Origin: Apoda limacodes
Lineage: Eukaryota > Arthropoda > Insecta > Lepidoptera > Limacodidae
Length of the DNA: 64,000 nt
Assembly: GCA_946406115.1 (NCBI GenBank)
Contig: OX291552.1
Coordinates: 2,976,001-3,040,000, forward strand
Direction: 5' to 3'
This document shows positions 1 to 37,234 of this stretch, in pieces; the stretch's first letter is position 1; each line of letters starts with the position of its first letter. The position numbers were made by a program, and so were the translations under genes. The notes below the pieces were generated by a model, which saw nothing but the letters and a program-made list of their open reading frames with translations, was not told the origin of the DNA and ran no database searches.

Positions 1-430
1 AGTTATGACTATTGACAATTGGCAATTATCCACATAGAATCCGGTACTGCCATCTTTCTCACCAAAACCACAGACGAGGGGTATTCTCTTTCTTTTTGAT
101 GTGTTCATCATTGGTGTGTAGTTCAAACTCCAGTTGGAATTGTTAGACATTACCTCCTTCGCAATTATGTTGTTCTTTTTCAGTTCGATCTCGCTATCAC
201 TGAGTTTGACAGTAGTTGTCTCTTTCGTTAACAGCAAGGTCCTAGCATGAATCCACTTTGAATGTTGACCAGTACTTTTGCGATAACTCTGGAAAGTGCT
301 GTATCCTTTAAGCCGCAGATTATACAAAGTCGTGCTCCGTTCAGGCAAACTTCTGGGTCAAAGAACTTTAGCGCTGCTCTAGCAATGTCCACTACTCAAT
401 CGTCGCCTATTCCCAACTCCACGTCACACG
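1..430 (-). pseudogene. Possible degenerate or partial coding fragment, unidentified
   Basis: On the minus strand, positions 357 to 1 are open for 119 codons with no stop and run off the window edge, giving a Lys/Ser/Thr/Asn-rich peptide (for example KLSDSEIELKKNN and VCGFGEKDG). A second minus-strand frame, about 430 to 225, reads coherently (FFDPEVCLNGARLCIICG) and then hits a stop near where the first frame becomes convincing. This is what a frameshifted old coding sequence or an intron-split exon would look like. I do not recognise the family. It could be a transposon remnant or chance. Confidence 0.25.
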
Positions 431-1289
431 TTCATATTATGTACTTACCCGGCGAAAATAAGTAGGTACCTCTTCTAGAGTAGCCGATCTGATAGATTAA
501 TGATAGAGTTTGAATTTAAAATTTAAAATCTAGTTTTGCGTGATATGCTTACAAACAGATTATTATTTCTTTTTTAATATCATAGGTAGCTTATACAGAG
601 CCTAATGAATGATACCATTTCTAAATAAAATCCCTAATGTAGTTAAGTTCAACTTCGTTTCACTAAAGCAATAATCTAAAAAGTCGGTAAGGACGTTAAT
701 AGCTGAAAATTCCAACCGACAACCATACAAACCGTTCATCTTTATAGAATAGGTTACTCGGATACCTACAGCTACAGCTACAGCTCTAGGGTTTTTAATG
801 TTATTTTTAATCTTTTACTTTCTACGTTTATTTAGATAAAAGTAATAGAGCAAAACTTGTATAGATATTGTACACTAACACAGGGTAGAGACAGCGAGTA
901 CCTTCGGTACCTAATCGTTTAAAAAATGTAGTTGAAAGAGAAAACAAAATTAAGAGATAGATAATAAAAATAAAAAAATCTGAATTTTTGTCCCCGCAGA
1001 ACTCGAAAATAAGTAGGCTTAATTTTTTTTCAATAATTTTGCATTTGTATATATGTGTTTTTTACCTATACTTTTTATCCCGAAGTTCCCACGGGAACGA
1101 TCGTTTTGCAAGTGAGCCAAAGCAAAGCGCGGCCGGGGTTTAGCTAGTGAGATGTAAATTAGAATATTTTTGTCACATAATGATGTAATGTGAGCTTAGC
1201 ATAATTCTACCAATTCCCAGTATGTCTAATTCCACGAATTGATCGATGCTTTTATAAATAATTTTATCGGATCTGCCCCTTCCGAGACC
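431..1289. other. No gene recognised; AT-rich
   Basis: AT-rich sequence with many stops in all frames. A short run of CTACAG repeats lies near 768-787. Upstream exons of the gene ending at 2269 may lie to the left of the window; none is evident here. Confidence 0.4.
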
Positions 1290-1376
1290 AGGGTTTACCA
1301 GTGGCTGGATACACACCCACATCATAATGTAAGGGGCAGCCACTTTTCACCAACCACTTTAGTCTTGCTATCGAGC
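1290..1376 (+). repeat. Dispersed repeat fragment (TTTTCACCAACCACTT type)
   Basis: This stretch shares the phrases CAGTGGCT and TTTTCACCAACCACTT, in the same order, with 16760-16810, so it looks like a dispersed repeat rather than coding sequence. It lies in the presumed last intron of the gene ending at 2269. Confidence 0.4.
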
Positions 1377-1489
1377 CAGTTGGTGAGAGCCCGTCGCCAC
1401 AAGACCGCTTCCTACACAATCTATCTGGACTCTGAACTATATAAAATGACTTCTGAATATACTCAAATAGTTATAATTTGTTTCCACAG

Positions 1490-2269
1490 ATCACGCAACG
1501 CTATTCCGACTACATGCCACCTTACCGGCTCCAAGAATTGGAACACCGCTTAAACCAACTATATCTGCCCGACCGACCGTCAGTAGTGACGCAAAACCAT
1601 TTAACAAACTCTAATCCACAAAACAAAACAACAAAAAACTATCAACAAACTTTGTACCAAACTGACACGGACTCAACTTTGTCCCACAACATTTACCTGA
1701 CTAACTCAGAGTCGACTGCGACGCAAAACAATATGACAAACAATAAACCACATTTGATACAAGACAAATATAATACTGACCTTAAAACAGCTCTTAACCA
1801 AAAATACCCGACTGATTCCAAACCATCTCTGAATCAAAATAAATACATGACCGATTCCAAACCAACTGTGACTCAAACCCAATGTCGGCTTAACTCCAAA
1901 CCAACATTGACTCAAACCCAACATCAGTCCAACTCCATATCAACTTTAACCCAAACTAAACCATTCAACGAGCCCTGTACTGGGATAATCAACCCCATTT
2001 ATGACATAAAAATGCCAAGAGATAAATTTAGCGTAAAAAGATCCAAATCTCTTGGCAGGACTTTTAGCTCGAAACGCCTCGGCTTAGAAGTGACCAGGTA
2101 TAACATTACTTTAGGTCACAGAAGTGGGAAAAGGACTAATGACGTAGTAACAGCGATAACAGGAATGACAGGAGAGACGGGCTTAGACTCCAAAGGTAAT
2201 TTCTTCCAGCGCAACACAGCTAACGTGGTAGGCGATTCATATAGAATTAGTAGGATTACTATTGATTAG
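1490..2269 (+). CDS. Terminal coding exon of an unidentified gene (N/Q/T-rich tail)
   Basis: A good 3' splice site (TTTGTTTCCACAG) ends at 1489 and is followed by 259 in-phase codons to a stop at 2267-2269. The exon begins ITQRYSDYMPPYRLQELEHR, then has a long Asn/Gln/Thr/Ser/Lys-rich stretch with loose repeats of about 11-14 residues (variants of TDSKPTLTQTQ) around exon codons 60-155. It ends in a basic segment with KRSKSLGRTFSSKR and a Gly/Thr-rich C-terminus. Two AATAAA signals follow within 100 bases. An upstream start is possible in the same frame, but the splice site and the change in composition favour a 3'-terminal exon whose partners are outside the window. No catalytic motif or membrane segment is visible. 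It could be the disordered cytoplasmic tail of a larger protein; function unknown. Confidence 0.55.
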   Translation: MTQRYSDYMPPYRLQELEHRLNQLYLPDRPSVVTQNHLTNSNPQNKTTKNYQQTLYQTDTDSTLSHNIYLTNSESTATQNNMTNNKPHLIQDKYNTDLKTALNQKYPTDSKPSLNQNKYMTDSKPTVTQTQCRLNSKPTLTQTQHQSNSISTLTQTKPFNEPCTGIINPIYDIKMPRDKFSVKRSKSLGRTFSSKRLGLEVTRYNITLGHRSGKRTNDVVTAITGMTGETGLDSKGNFFQRNTANVVGDSYRISRITID

Positions 2270-2349
2270 TTTATATAAACATTGTTTGTTATGTAGGGAA
2301 ATTAAAATTGTTTTTTTTTTTAATTTGCTTATTTCTGTTAGATTGTGTG

Positions 2350-2369
2350 AATAAAAAGACAATAATAAA
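2350..2369 (+). terminator. Polyadenylation signals of the gene ending at 2269
   Basis: AATAAA occurs at 2350-2355 and again at 2364-2369, 81 and 95 bases after the stop codon, the expected position for a short 3' UTR. Confidence 0.55.
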
Positions 2370-2496
2370 TTTGAATTGTTTTATTTTTGTTAGAAAAATT
2401 ATACAGGTAAGTACCTACGCTAAATAAACACATATAGCTGTAATAAACGCAAAGCAAACGAAATAAGAAATATTAGGGATTAAATGGATGAAAAAT

Positions 2497-2769
2497 CGGC
2501 CAAGTCCGAGTCGGACTCACGCACGGTTCCGTACCATTATCTACAAAAACGAGCAAAAATCACGTATGTTGTATGGGAGCCCCCTTAAATATTTTTTTTT
2601 TCTGTTTTTTTAGTATTCGTTGTTATGGCAGCAACAGAAATACATCTTCTGTGAAAATTTCAACTGTCTAACTATAACGGTTCATGAGATACAGCCTGGT
2701 GACAGACGGACGGACGGACAGCGAAGCCTTAGTAATAGGGATCCTAATTACCTTTTAGGTACGGAACCC
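2497..2769 (+). repeat. SINE-like repeat with GGTTCCGTA/TACGGAACC ends
   Basis: The head reads CGGCCAAGTCCGAGTCGGAC followed by GGTTCCGTACC. The tail has ACGGACGGACGGACAGCG and ends in GGTACGGAACCC. Related pieces are at 4570-4665, 6465-6496, 19124-19300, 54436-55034 and 60482-60545. This pattern is familiar from lepidopteran genomes as a short interspersed repeat; the exact family name is not certain. Confidence 0.7.
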
Positions 2770-2779
2770 AAAACTTAGC

Positions 2780-4284
2780 ATATGCCCTCCCATCTCTTCA
2801 ACTCTCCCTGTGCCGAATTAAATACTCTATTGAATACTCGGTTGCGACGTAAAAGGTTGGACAAACTTTCGCAATTATAATGTTAAGTATGGATTAACAT
2901 TGTCAATATCCGTTTAAATCACCGGTACAAGCAAGTACGACTAAGGTAACGGGCCAATGAATAGATAAAGGCAAAAATATAACTCAGCTTTTGCTTTCGC
3001 TTAGTCTGGATGGTCGCAAATTTGCAAATGAATAAAACAATAAATAATATTATTAGAAATATTCACTTTATTTTTATTTACATACAAGAAAATCACCCAC
3101 ACAATTAACACAATTCAATATGACATCGTAACTTATAACCTAACAATATTTACAAGGCAAATTAACATTTAAAATAAAAACAATCTATTTTCGTTCATAT
3201 TAAAAAAACTAACAGACTCTATACTGACGAAAAAAGTTCAAAATATAAAGCAACATACAAATTTTATGGTGAAGTTATACAATTAATTTATAAAAGAAGA
3301 AAGAAAGACTTTTATGAGTGCAAACAAATCTTATCTCATAAGAGAGAAAGTTATGTAGTGGATACCCTACTTAACTATATATTGTCTCCCATTTCATTGC
3401 CTATGATCAAAATGTAACAAGATACAGCCATTCCACCTTAGACTTTATTTTCTACACGTTTGAATACATTTTTAAATACAGCTTTATGCTATATTTTATT
3501 TTAAACACTATATATTTCATACTAAATTAAAAATTGTAATTGTAAATGCATCACCACTAAAATTAACAACAAAATTTTATTACTAAATCAGAAAACAAGA
3601 GTCAGAATTTTTTGGCATAGTTTGCAGAACCAGGTCAATATTAAATACCTCCAAAAAACAGACAACACAAACCTACAAAACAACATTTTGACGTGACAAC
3701 GTCGTTTTTTAAAAATCTACTTCCAATAAATGCAATATTAAAAAAAACGGGTTGCATCCCGGGAATGCCGGCGGACGTGAAAACATACAACCTAGATGTA
3801 ACATTTTAACATACGCACTTTCATCTTTTCATCAACCCAATTTATTATATATTATTTCCTCTTACTTTTTATTCGTCCTATAGAGTTTAAAATTTTGTAC
3901 CCATCACAAAAAAAGTGCACAATGCCGCTAAAGAAGTTATCACTTCAAAATCAATCTTTTTATTTTGCCAATCATCCTATTATGACATGGCATTATGGTT
4001 TCCGTCTTGCGAACTTTTATGGCGCACTTCATTGCGGTCACCAGAGGCTGCAATTTAGTAAAAATTCTTATCACCCTCACCATGCTTTATGAAATGGAGT
4101 AGTATTTGTGTTGGCAGTTTTCTGTAGATAATTCGATGTGCATTGAAAACTAAAAATTAATAAGTTCTTCTTCATGTAACTACATTCCCACTTCTGGACA
4201 TAGACCTGACGTTCAAGATAAAAGTATTTGTATAAGTTGTATGTATTGTTTGAATACTCTTAATAAAAATCTCATGTGTGAATC
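2780..4284. other. No gene recognised; AT-rich intergenic
   Basis: Long AT-rich stretch with no open frame of coding character on either strand. It contains, at 3683-3703, a segment identical to 8631-8651 (see the separate repeat entry). Confidence 0.4.
3683..3703. repeat. Short repeat around the near-palindrome GACGTGACAACGTC
   Basis: The stretch ACATTTTGACGTGACAACGTC-type, 21 bases, is the same here and at 8631-8651, in the same orientation, with unlike flanks. The core is a near-palindrome. It may be the end of a shared mobile element. Confidence 0.4.
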
Positions 4285-5065
4285 TTAGGCCCGGATTAAT
4301 AGTCGTTTCTAAGTAACGCCCTAAGTAATACTTCTGAAAGTCTTACTTAGAGAATTCTTTACAATACTTACTACTGCTATTACTCATATTTACCAGATTT
4401 TCAAAAACAGAATTCATTTATAATAGCCATAGAATATTATTTCGGTGGTTAACATAAATGGCTTTCGTTTTTTTTTGTACCTAAAATCTATACTTTTTTC
4501 ATGTCAATTCATTCTAAACTGTGTTTTGTTTATCGACAACGCTATATGGCTTGTACCCTTTACCTGCGTGCCATAAAGAGCAAAAAACCGGTCGAGTGCG
4601 AGTTTTAACTTGCGCACCGACGCGACGCGGCGACGCCGACGCACGGTACCGTAGGTACTTATGTAATAGAATTATTTCCCCACCCTCTCGCACCTCTCTC
4701 ATTTGCTTATAGTACCCTTACATGAGTCGACGTAAGCAGCTAGGAAAAAAAAAATCATGGATATTTGAGCATTTGAAACTATGTTTTATTATTATCAACA
4801 CATTACGTGCTTAGACTGTCCTGAGTAAAGGAAATGCGTTACTCAGGCTTGGCTAAGAATAAGAGCATGCTTAGCAACGTGTGTGTCTTAGCAGTGTTTA
4901 TTATTACATATTTCAAACTAAGCCTATGTCTTAGCAATAAGTGATACTTTGTCTAAGCAACGACTATTATAACGGGCCTCAGTTATGTTCGTTGTTGCAT
5001 TTTATTACATTACGCTTACTTAGAATGTTACTTTGTCTAAGCCACGACTATAAATCCGGGCCTTA
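4285..5065. mobile_element. Harbinger-like MITE with TTA target duplication
   Basis: The element starts GGCCCGGATTAATAGTCGT at 4288 and ends with the inverted partner ACGACTATAAATCCGGGCC at 5062. A TTA flanks each side (4285-4287 and 5063-5065), matching the three-base TWA target duplication of the PIF/Harbinger superfamily. A second, inner copy of the right end (AACGACTATTATAACGGGCC) lies near 4960-4980, and several internal CTAAG/CTTAG motifs repeat. No transposase frame is present, so it is non-autonomous. A SINE-like piece sits inside at 4570-4665. Confidence 0.65.
4570..4665 (+). repeat. Head fragment of the GGTTCCGTA SINE-like repeat
   Basis: AAAACCGGTCGAGTGCGAGT, then a GC-rich run (GACGCGACGCGGCGACGCC) and GCACGGTACCGTA, resembling the head of the repeat at 2497 but diverged. 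It is embedded in the Harbinger-like MITE. Confidence 0.45.
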
Positions 5066-6464
5066 AACTATCTTGTACAGATGCAAACATTTTTAGATAC
5101 TTTACATTACAAATTACATGTGACGATAGTGATGAGTAGCGCAAAATATGTTGTAAGTGGTTCATCTTATGGAAATTTCACACTGGAATTAAAATCGAGC
5201 ACCAAAAGTCACCCCACTGAGTCGCTGTTACGGAAAATAGTATTTAAGGATTATTCTTTGATAATAAAACAATAGGCTCTCTACTTATGATGGGGCACAG
5301 TATCATTAACACAAAAATTTTGTTAGTTCACTGGCATCTTTAAATTACTAATTACTTAATAATCGAATAAAATAATCAAAATCCGTAATTTCAACCGAAA
5401 TTTATACTTTTTTTATGAACTTATCGATATTTATATATAAAATTGTGCCATATTCATACATACAACACTAGTGTGGGATGTAAGTTTCGTATAAAAACAT
5501 TAAAATTCTAAACAATTCATTTATTAACACATTAACATACTAACACAAAACTTGAGAAAAAGTTATACCAAATTAGCATCGAATGGGTACACTGCAAGAA
5601 CGATCAATGTACAATTTATAACAAATTTGAACTATGAACGTAATTAGTCCACTATATTTAATTTCTAACTTTTTGTGTTACTTAACCAGGCTATTTCACT
5701 GCCAGTCCCTATTCAATTCATTTTTAATAAAAGGGCTACACGGCTAAAACGCTTGAGGTCACACGCGAACACTGCAATAACCTTTTAACTTCAAACTCAA
5801 GTAACTCAAAGTCACTTTTATTGGATATTAAGCATTCTTTAGTGTACCCTTCATATTTAGACTTTACGGTATTATCTTTTTACTAGATTTCTGACCATCG
5901 TTTCTCATGGTTATAGTTAGATAACGTTATATACCAGCTAACCCTATCAACAGTTTTAGACACATAGCTATAAGAACCAGGTAACTTTGTTAAGGCTTCG
6001 CGCGCTGTCCCAGTTCCCATTTATTATTATTTTATTCCCAGTCTCAGTTTCATTTAACTGCCACCTCAGTCCAGATACACTACTATCAAAAGCAGCCTTG
6101 CGGCGACAAGCTCACCACCTGCCACGTAGGACTAAAATTATTGTGTGGGTCTAGCCATTGGTTACCCCCGTCTGGTGAATAACCGTGAAGATATAATATA
6201 TACATAATAGCTGTTCCCAATAATTATACCTACGTTAATTTACTGCTCCGCTCTTAAAGGCTATAGCGTGAAAGCTGTGTAGCTATTAACCTTACCCAAA
6301 AATAGGGCTATCAAAACAAATCAAAAAAAAAAATCAAATCCGACTGGTAGTTCCAGAGGTTAGCGCGTTCAAACCATTCAAATCCATAAAATATCTATTT
6401 CATTTGAATCTACCCAAAGACGGCGAAATCATAATATCAATACACATATATAATTTATAAGGGT
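5066..6464. other. No gene recognised; downstream of DDX42
   Basis: No coding exon is seen. Since the last DDX42 exon ends at 6716 on the minus strand, part of this region may be its 3' UTR; AATAAA on the minus strand (TTTATT on the plus strand) occurs near 6020 and 6031. Which polyadenylation site is used cannot be told from sequence. Confidence 0.35.
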
Positions 6465-6496
6465 TCCGTTTTCGTCATTTGGCTACGGAACCCTAA
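6465..6496. repeat. Tail fragment of the GGTTCCGTA repeat
   Basis: GGGTTCCGTTTTCGTC followed by GGCTACGGAACCCTAAAA, a short inverted pair identical in type to the tail of the repeat at 54436. It lies about 220 bases beyond the DDX42 stop codon, possibly in its 3' UTR. Confidence 0.5.
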
Positions 6497-6715
6497 AAAA
6501 CATAGGTTTGCAATTTTCAATAATATACAAATTAAATAAAACTATGAAATAGTTAGCAAAGTTAAACTGTGCGCGAACGGAGGCCTTGACAATTTCACGC
6601 AGCTGTAGTTACCAACAATTCTGTGTTACCGAAGGCACGGGCCGACCAAGTTGATAGTTCCATATAACCGTAGACACCAAAAAGATATTGGTGAGGTGAC
6701 TTCATAGTCTACTTG

Positions 6716-33186
<26,471 letters not shown>

Positions 33187-33240
33187 CGTCACTATCTTAT
33201 ATTTCCTACTAGCGCAAAATAAGCCTAAAACATAAGCAAA

Positions 33241-33275
33241 AGATCCCAGATCACTTAGTGATTGATCTGGGATCT
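33241..33275. promoter_or_regulatory. Perfect 13-bp inverted repeat upstream of DDX42
   Basis: AGATCCCAGATCA at 33241-33253 is exactly inverted at 33263-33275 around a 9-base loop, 55 bases upstream of the DDX42 start codon. It would sit in the 5' UTR or core promoter. It could form an mRNA hairpin or be a tiny repeat; function not shown. Confidence 0.4.
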
Positions 33276-33475
33276 AACCTAAATACAAGGAATCCAATAT
33301 AATAATACTGTATAATTTGTGAATATAATGCAATAAGAAATTGCACAGAAAGTCCATAAACATAAAAAAATAACTGATTTATTTCTTTTTTTTTTACTTC
33401 GTTTTTCCCTTTCCGTAAGGCCAGGCTAAGGTCTTAGACCACTAATTTATTTCTTCCATTTCCATCCAAATAGTA

Positions 33476-33816
33476 ATTATGATAAAATATTATTACCTTG
33501 CAAATCCACTGAAAACAATTTAGTAGCACTCACGTACAGGAGTACACCATCCACATGTGTAGGAGTGCACCTCGCTCCTTATGTGGACGATGCCAACTTC
33601 ACTATAACAACACGAATAACTTGCGTCGCCTCGTGTTGAGGCGAACCACGTGGAGAGTTTTGTTAGCAATTTAGTGGTGCAGTGTTATAGTGAAGTTGGC
33701 ATCGTCCACATAAGAAGCGAGGTACACTCCTACACATGTGGATGGTGTACTTCTGTACGTGAGTGCTACTTAATTGTTTTCAGCGGATTTGCAAGGTAAT
33801 AATATTTTATCATAAT
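33476..33816. mobile_element. 340-bp foldback MITE upstream of DDX42
   Basis: The left arm (about 33476-33611) is matched by the inverse right arm (about 33682-33816), including ATTATGATAAAATATTATTA, AGTAGCACTCACGTACAG, and TCGTCCACATAAG on the right arm. The arms are about 135 bases with scattered differences around a roughly 70-base centre. Non-coding; it lies 290 bases upstream of the DDX42 start, probably in the promoter. Confidence 0.8.
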
Positions 33817-33884
33817 AATGAATTTCCGCAAAGAAAGCCCTGATTGTATCACTAATAGTAATTGGCAATCATACTAATAAGTTA

Positions 33885-34010
33885 GAGCCACAGGAAGCCG
33901 ATGGTAGTTGGTGGCTCAGGACCAGCTGTTGTGGAGACATATGGGGGAGGCCTACGTTCAGGAGTGGACGTCTTTCGGCTGAAACGAACGAGCGAATTAA
34001 ACATATGTGC
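33885..34010 (+). mobile_element. 3' coding end of an RTE-class non-LTR element
   Basis: Frame reads VAQDQLLWRHMGEAYVQEWT then SFG and a stop, the C-terminal signature of lepidopteran endonuclease/RT proteins of the RTE type. Only the last codons remain. Confidence 0.6.
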
Positions 34011-34179
34011 TAGTAATCCAGACTGTTTTCCTAAATGAAGAAAATAAATTTTGATTGTAAATGAGTCATGTCATGTATTTTGTAATACTGGTGTTAATGT
34101 ATTAGTTAGAGCTCGTTTCCTTGGTGGGTTAATTGGAGTTGGAAAAGAAAATTATGTGTCTGAAAAAGTTGAAGGGTAT

Positions 34180-34525
34180 TGTAACATTACACTAACTACA
34201 TAACACGTATGTAGATCAGGCAATAAAATTATTAGCAGAATTACAAGGCCTGACTACAACCTTCACCATTGCATCACAAACAAATATATACACATAGCGA
34301 AAGAAGCGCACTCACTATTGTCTATGTATGTAAGCTACAGTTAATTTATTATTTAGTTGCTCCAAACTCTTAAACTCCTAGTTAAGACAAGTGGTAAATC
34401 TGTAAGTTACTCATAAGTACTGATTGTAACTTTACTGCAAAATATACAACAATCATGTTAACTTGTTAGTTTATACTTATTTACTTCTACCTGCTTCTGA
34501 AAAGATAACGATCATTGTCGTTACA
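34180..34525 (+). mobile_element. Long terminal repeat, copy 1 (gypsy-like)
   Basis: TGTAAC...GTTACA, 346 bp, matches 36932-37225 in the same orientation (GTATGTAGATCAGG, CAAGGCCTGACTAC, GCTACAGTTAATTTATTATT, CATTGTCGTTACA). The short inverted TG...CA ends, and a gag-like frame shortly after, support an LTR. Confidence 0.7.
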
Positions 34526-34666
34526 TTGTTGCACCCGACGATTCACGGATCTCATCGCTCAGGAAGTCGAAAAATCTATTTTTAACAGTGAGACCGTGAC
34601 GAAGACGCAACTTTCATTTGCACTACAGCAAAGTGTCAAGAAGGAAACAAGCAAATCTACAAGAAA

Positions 34667-34860
34667 ATGGTAGTTCAACCGCCAGTGAAACCAACAGTGA
34701 AAACCAGCAGCAATAAAGAAGACCTAGCAGCAATATTCTAGGAATTCTGAGCAGACCAGCCCAGGATCTGGTTCATCCGTGCAGAGGCAGCATTAATCCC
34801 GCAGAAGCTGAGCGAAGAACAGCAGTTCCATGTTACAGTTGTTTCAGTTATTCTTGTAGG
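34667..34860 (+). pseudogene. Gypsy-like gag N-terminal fragment
   Basis: An ATG at 34667 opens a frame (VVQPPVKPTVKTSSN...) with two stops, then FIRAEAALIPQKLSEEQQFH, typical of Ty3/gypsy Gag (W-F-x-x-x-E followed by Q-K-F). It breaks off near 34855. The following part of what looks like the same gag is found 15 kb away at 50266. Confidence 0.55.
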
Positions 34861-34984
34861 CTCTAGAAAGACATATTCTAAGTTAAATTACTTAAAAAGA
34901 CTAATTAATCGTGTACTAAATGAGAAGTCAATAAGTAAATTTACGTTAAATCATCACATATCATAACTTTTCTTTTGCTTTTAG

Positions 34985-36410
34985 TGACTAGCTTCAGAAC
35001 ACTTTCCATTTGCTATAGGGTTCTGCTGCTGATATTCAAACCATATTTATATTACAAAAAAGGGCAGTACGAAGTATTTATGAGCTAGGAAGCCGAGACT
35101 CTCTCAGGGATATTTTTAAAGAAATAAATATTCTAACGGTACCGTGTCAATATATCTATGAAAATATTATGTTTGTCCGTAAAAATATATCCCAATTTCC
35201 GAGGAACAGTGATAAGCACAACTTAAATAAAAGAAATAAAAATATACTTGCTATGGCAAAGTTTAGGCTTACTAAAGCCAACAAATCATTTATGGGAAGC
35301 GGTGTAAAATTTTATAATAAGTTAACTGTAGAAATTCTTAACTTAGGTGACAAACAGTTTAAATTTTAAATTAAACATCTGCTATGTAAGAAAGCATATT
35401 ATAATATAGATGAATATTAGAATGACAAAATTGTATGGCCTAGTATCACACAAAATTAATATTAGGTTTTCTATTCAAACTTAAATAATTAAGGTTTTAT
35501 AAGCTAAAGGAGCACTCTAAAGACCAAGATAAGTAACGATGTTATGTCTCTGTTATTCACTTTATAGTGGTTGGTGGCGAGCTACCAGGGGATGCACCAT
35601 GTGCAATCCGCCTTTGGTTGCCTGGTTTTGGTGGGGCTTTGGATGTGTGGGGGTGTGGCGCACGAGTACGTACGTGTATGTGTGTATATACATGTTTGGA
35701 TAGATATTGTGTACTTGATGGCTTAGTTCCTGCATGACTGATTCGTAACAGGCGTACATCCGGGAGTTTCTTGTCACTTCTTCTCCCTTTAGGCTAGTTT
35801 CCGAAGTGATGGTAGTTTAAATGATGTGCATTTGTTGCCGGGCTGTTGTGTAGGAGCCGGGCCACTTTCGGGTGTGCAACGTCTGTTTGAATATGTGTGT
35901 GCATTTATGTATATGTGCGTGTTTGTGTGTAGCACCCGCTCGTGTTCGTCCCGCCCGCTATCGGGCGGCCGAACGAGGATTGAATCAGATAGGACCTATA
36001 AGTTCTTTTACGTATAGTTTTATTTTCTATCTTTTATATATATTGTATATTTATATATATGTATTAATATTTGTCTGTATGTGTATATATGAATATGTGC
36101 ATGGATGTGTATCTTATATTATCCTTAATATGTTATGAATACCTATTTATTTATTTATTTGCATTTTTTTTTAAAGCAAACTATTTACATTGTAAATCTT
36201 ATTTATTTAATGTTTCAATACAAAACATGTATTTATTAGTTGATACACTATAATTTTATGTTTCGTTTGTGATTTTACAAAGATTACCTATTGGACGCAC
36301 GCAATAAAACAATATTGTAATTAGTTTGTAAAGCTAGTTGTTAATTTACTTGACGATTCGAAAGTGTTCTTAGTAACCCATTTGAATAAAAAGATTTTGA
36401 TTTTTATTTT
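34985..36410 (+). mobile_element. 3' part of a CR1/Jockey-like element between the two LTRs
   Basis: The frame IQTIFILQKRAVRSIYELGS, RDIFKEINILTVPCQYIYEN and a later stretch ending near 35368 match the C-terminal end of a lepidopteran CR1/Jockey RT protein (FILQK[R/K]A.R.I). It is followed by a long AT-rich 3' region with GTCACTTCTTCTCCC, ending AATAAAAAGATTTTGATTTT near 36383-36405. It replaces most of the LTR element's interior. Confidence 0.6.
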
Positions 36411-36931
36411 TTTTGATTACTTTTAGTAAAATGTGGCCACAGACACTAATATAAATTTTCAAGTTCAACACTAGACAATTTAATTAATTTTTGAACTGAA
36501 TTAGAAAAAAATCAAGGATAAAAAGAAATAAATAATATTTTCTGTTCTAGTACAACGGTAAGATAAAACTTTTTTTAATTATATGTTTTTTAATGTGCAA
36601 ATATAGAAAATATAAAGTAAATAAAATAACTAAATTTTAAAAACAAGAATAAAAAATAACGCAACAAGCGAACAGTGACATTAAACTCATTATGTCAGGG
36701 TATGTTAAATAGCGTCAGGCAAGAACAAAAGGCTGACATAAAATATGCGTCATAAACAATACGTATTTAAGACTTAAAATTATATACTAAAGAGTTATGT
36801 TTTATGTAAATGTGTTACATGATTTTTTTTGTTTTTAGCATTCATAACAATGCTAAGATAAATAGTCAAGATAAATAGAGATATAAAAAAAATAACTTTT
36901 TTTTTAAATAGGAGGTAGTATTATAGAGTAC

Positions 36932-37225
36932 TGTAAATATGAGCACGTATGTAGATCAGGAAATAAAATTATAAGCAGAATAACAAGGCCTGACTACGAC
37001 CTTCATTATAGCATCACAAACAAATATATGCACGTAGCGAGAGAAGCGCACGCATTGTTATCTATATATTTAAGCTACAGTTAATTTATTATTTAGTTAC
37101 TCCGTCAACTCTATCAACTCCTTAAACTCCTAGTTAGGACAAGCGGTTAATCTGTAATTTACTTGTTAGTTGATAATTATAAACTTTAACTACCTGCTGA
37201 AGAAATTACGACCATTGTCGTTACA
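36932..37225 (+). mobile_element. Long terminal repeat, copy 2 (gypsy-like)
   Basis: TGTAAA...GTTACA, the direct partner of 34180-34525, about 50 bases shorter and clearly diverged, so the insertion is old. The bases outside the two LTRs do not form an obvious target duplication, so the pair may be two separate remnants. Confidence 0.65.
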
Positions 37226-37234
37226 AAGCCACTG

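Noticed and set aside
35562..36253. Several open frames rich in Tyr, Val and Cys
   Set aside because: They arise from TATG/TGTGT-rich low-complexity 3' sequence of a LINE, not from coding sequence.
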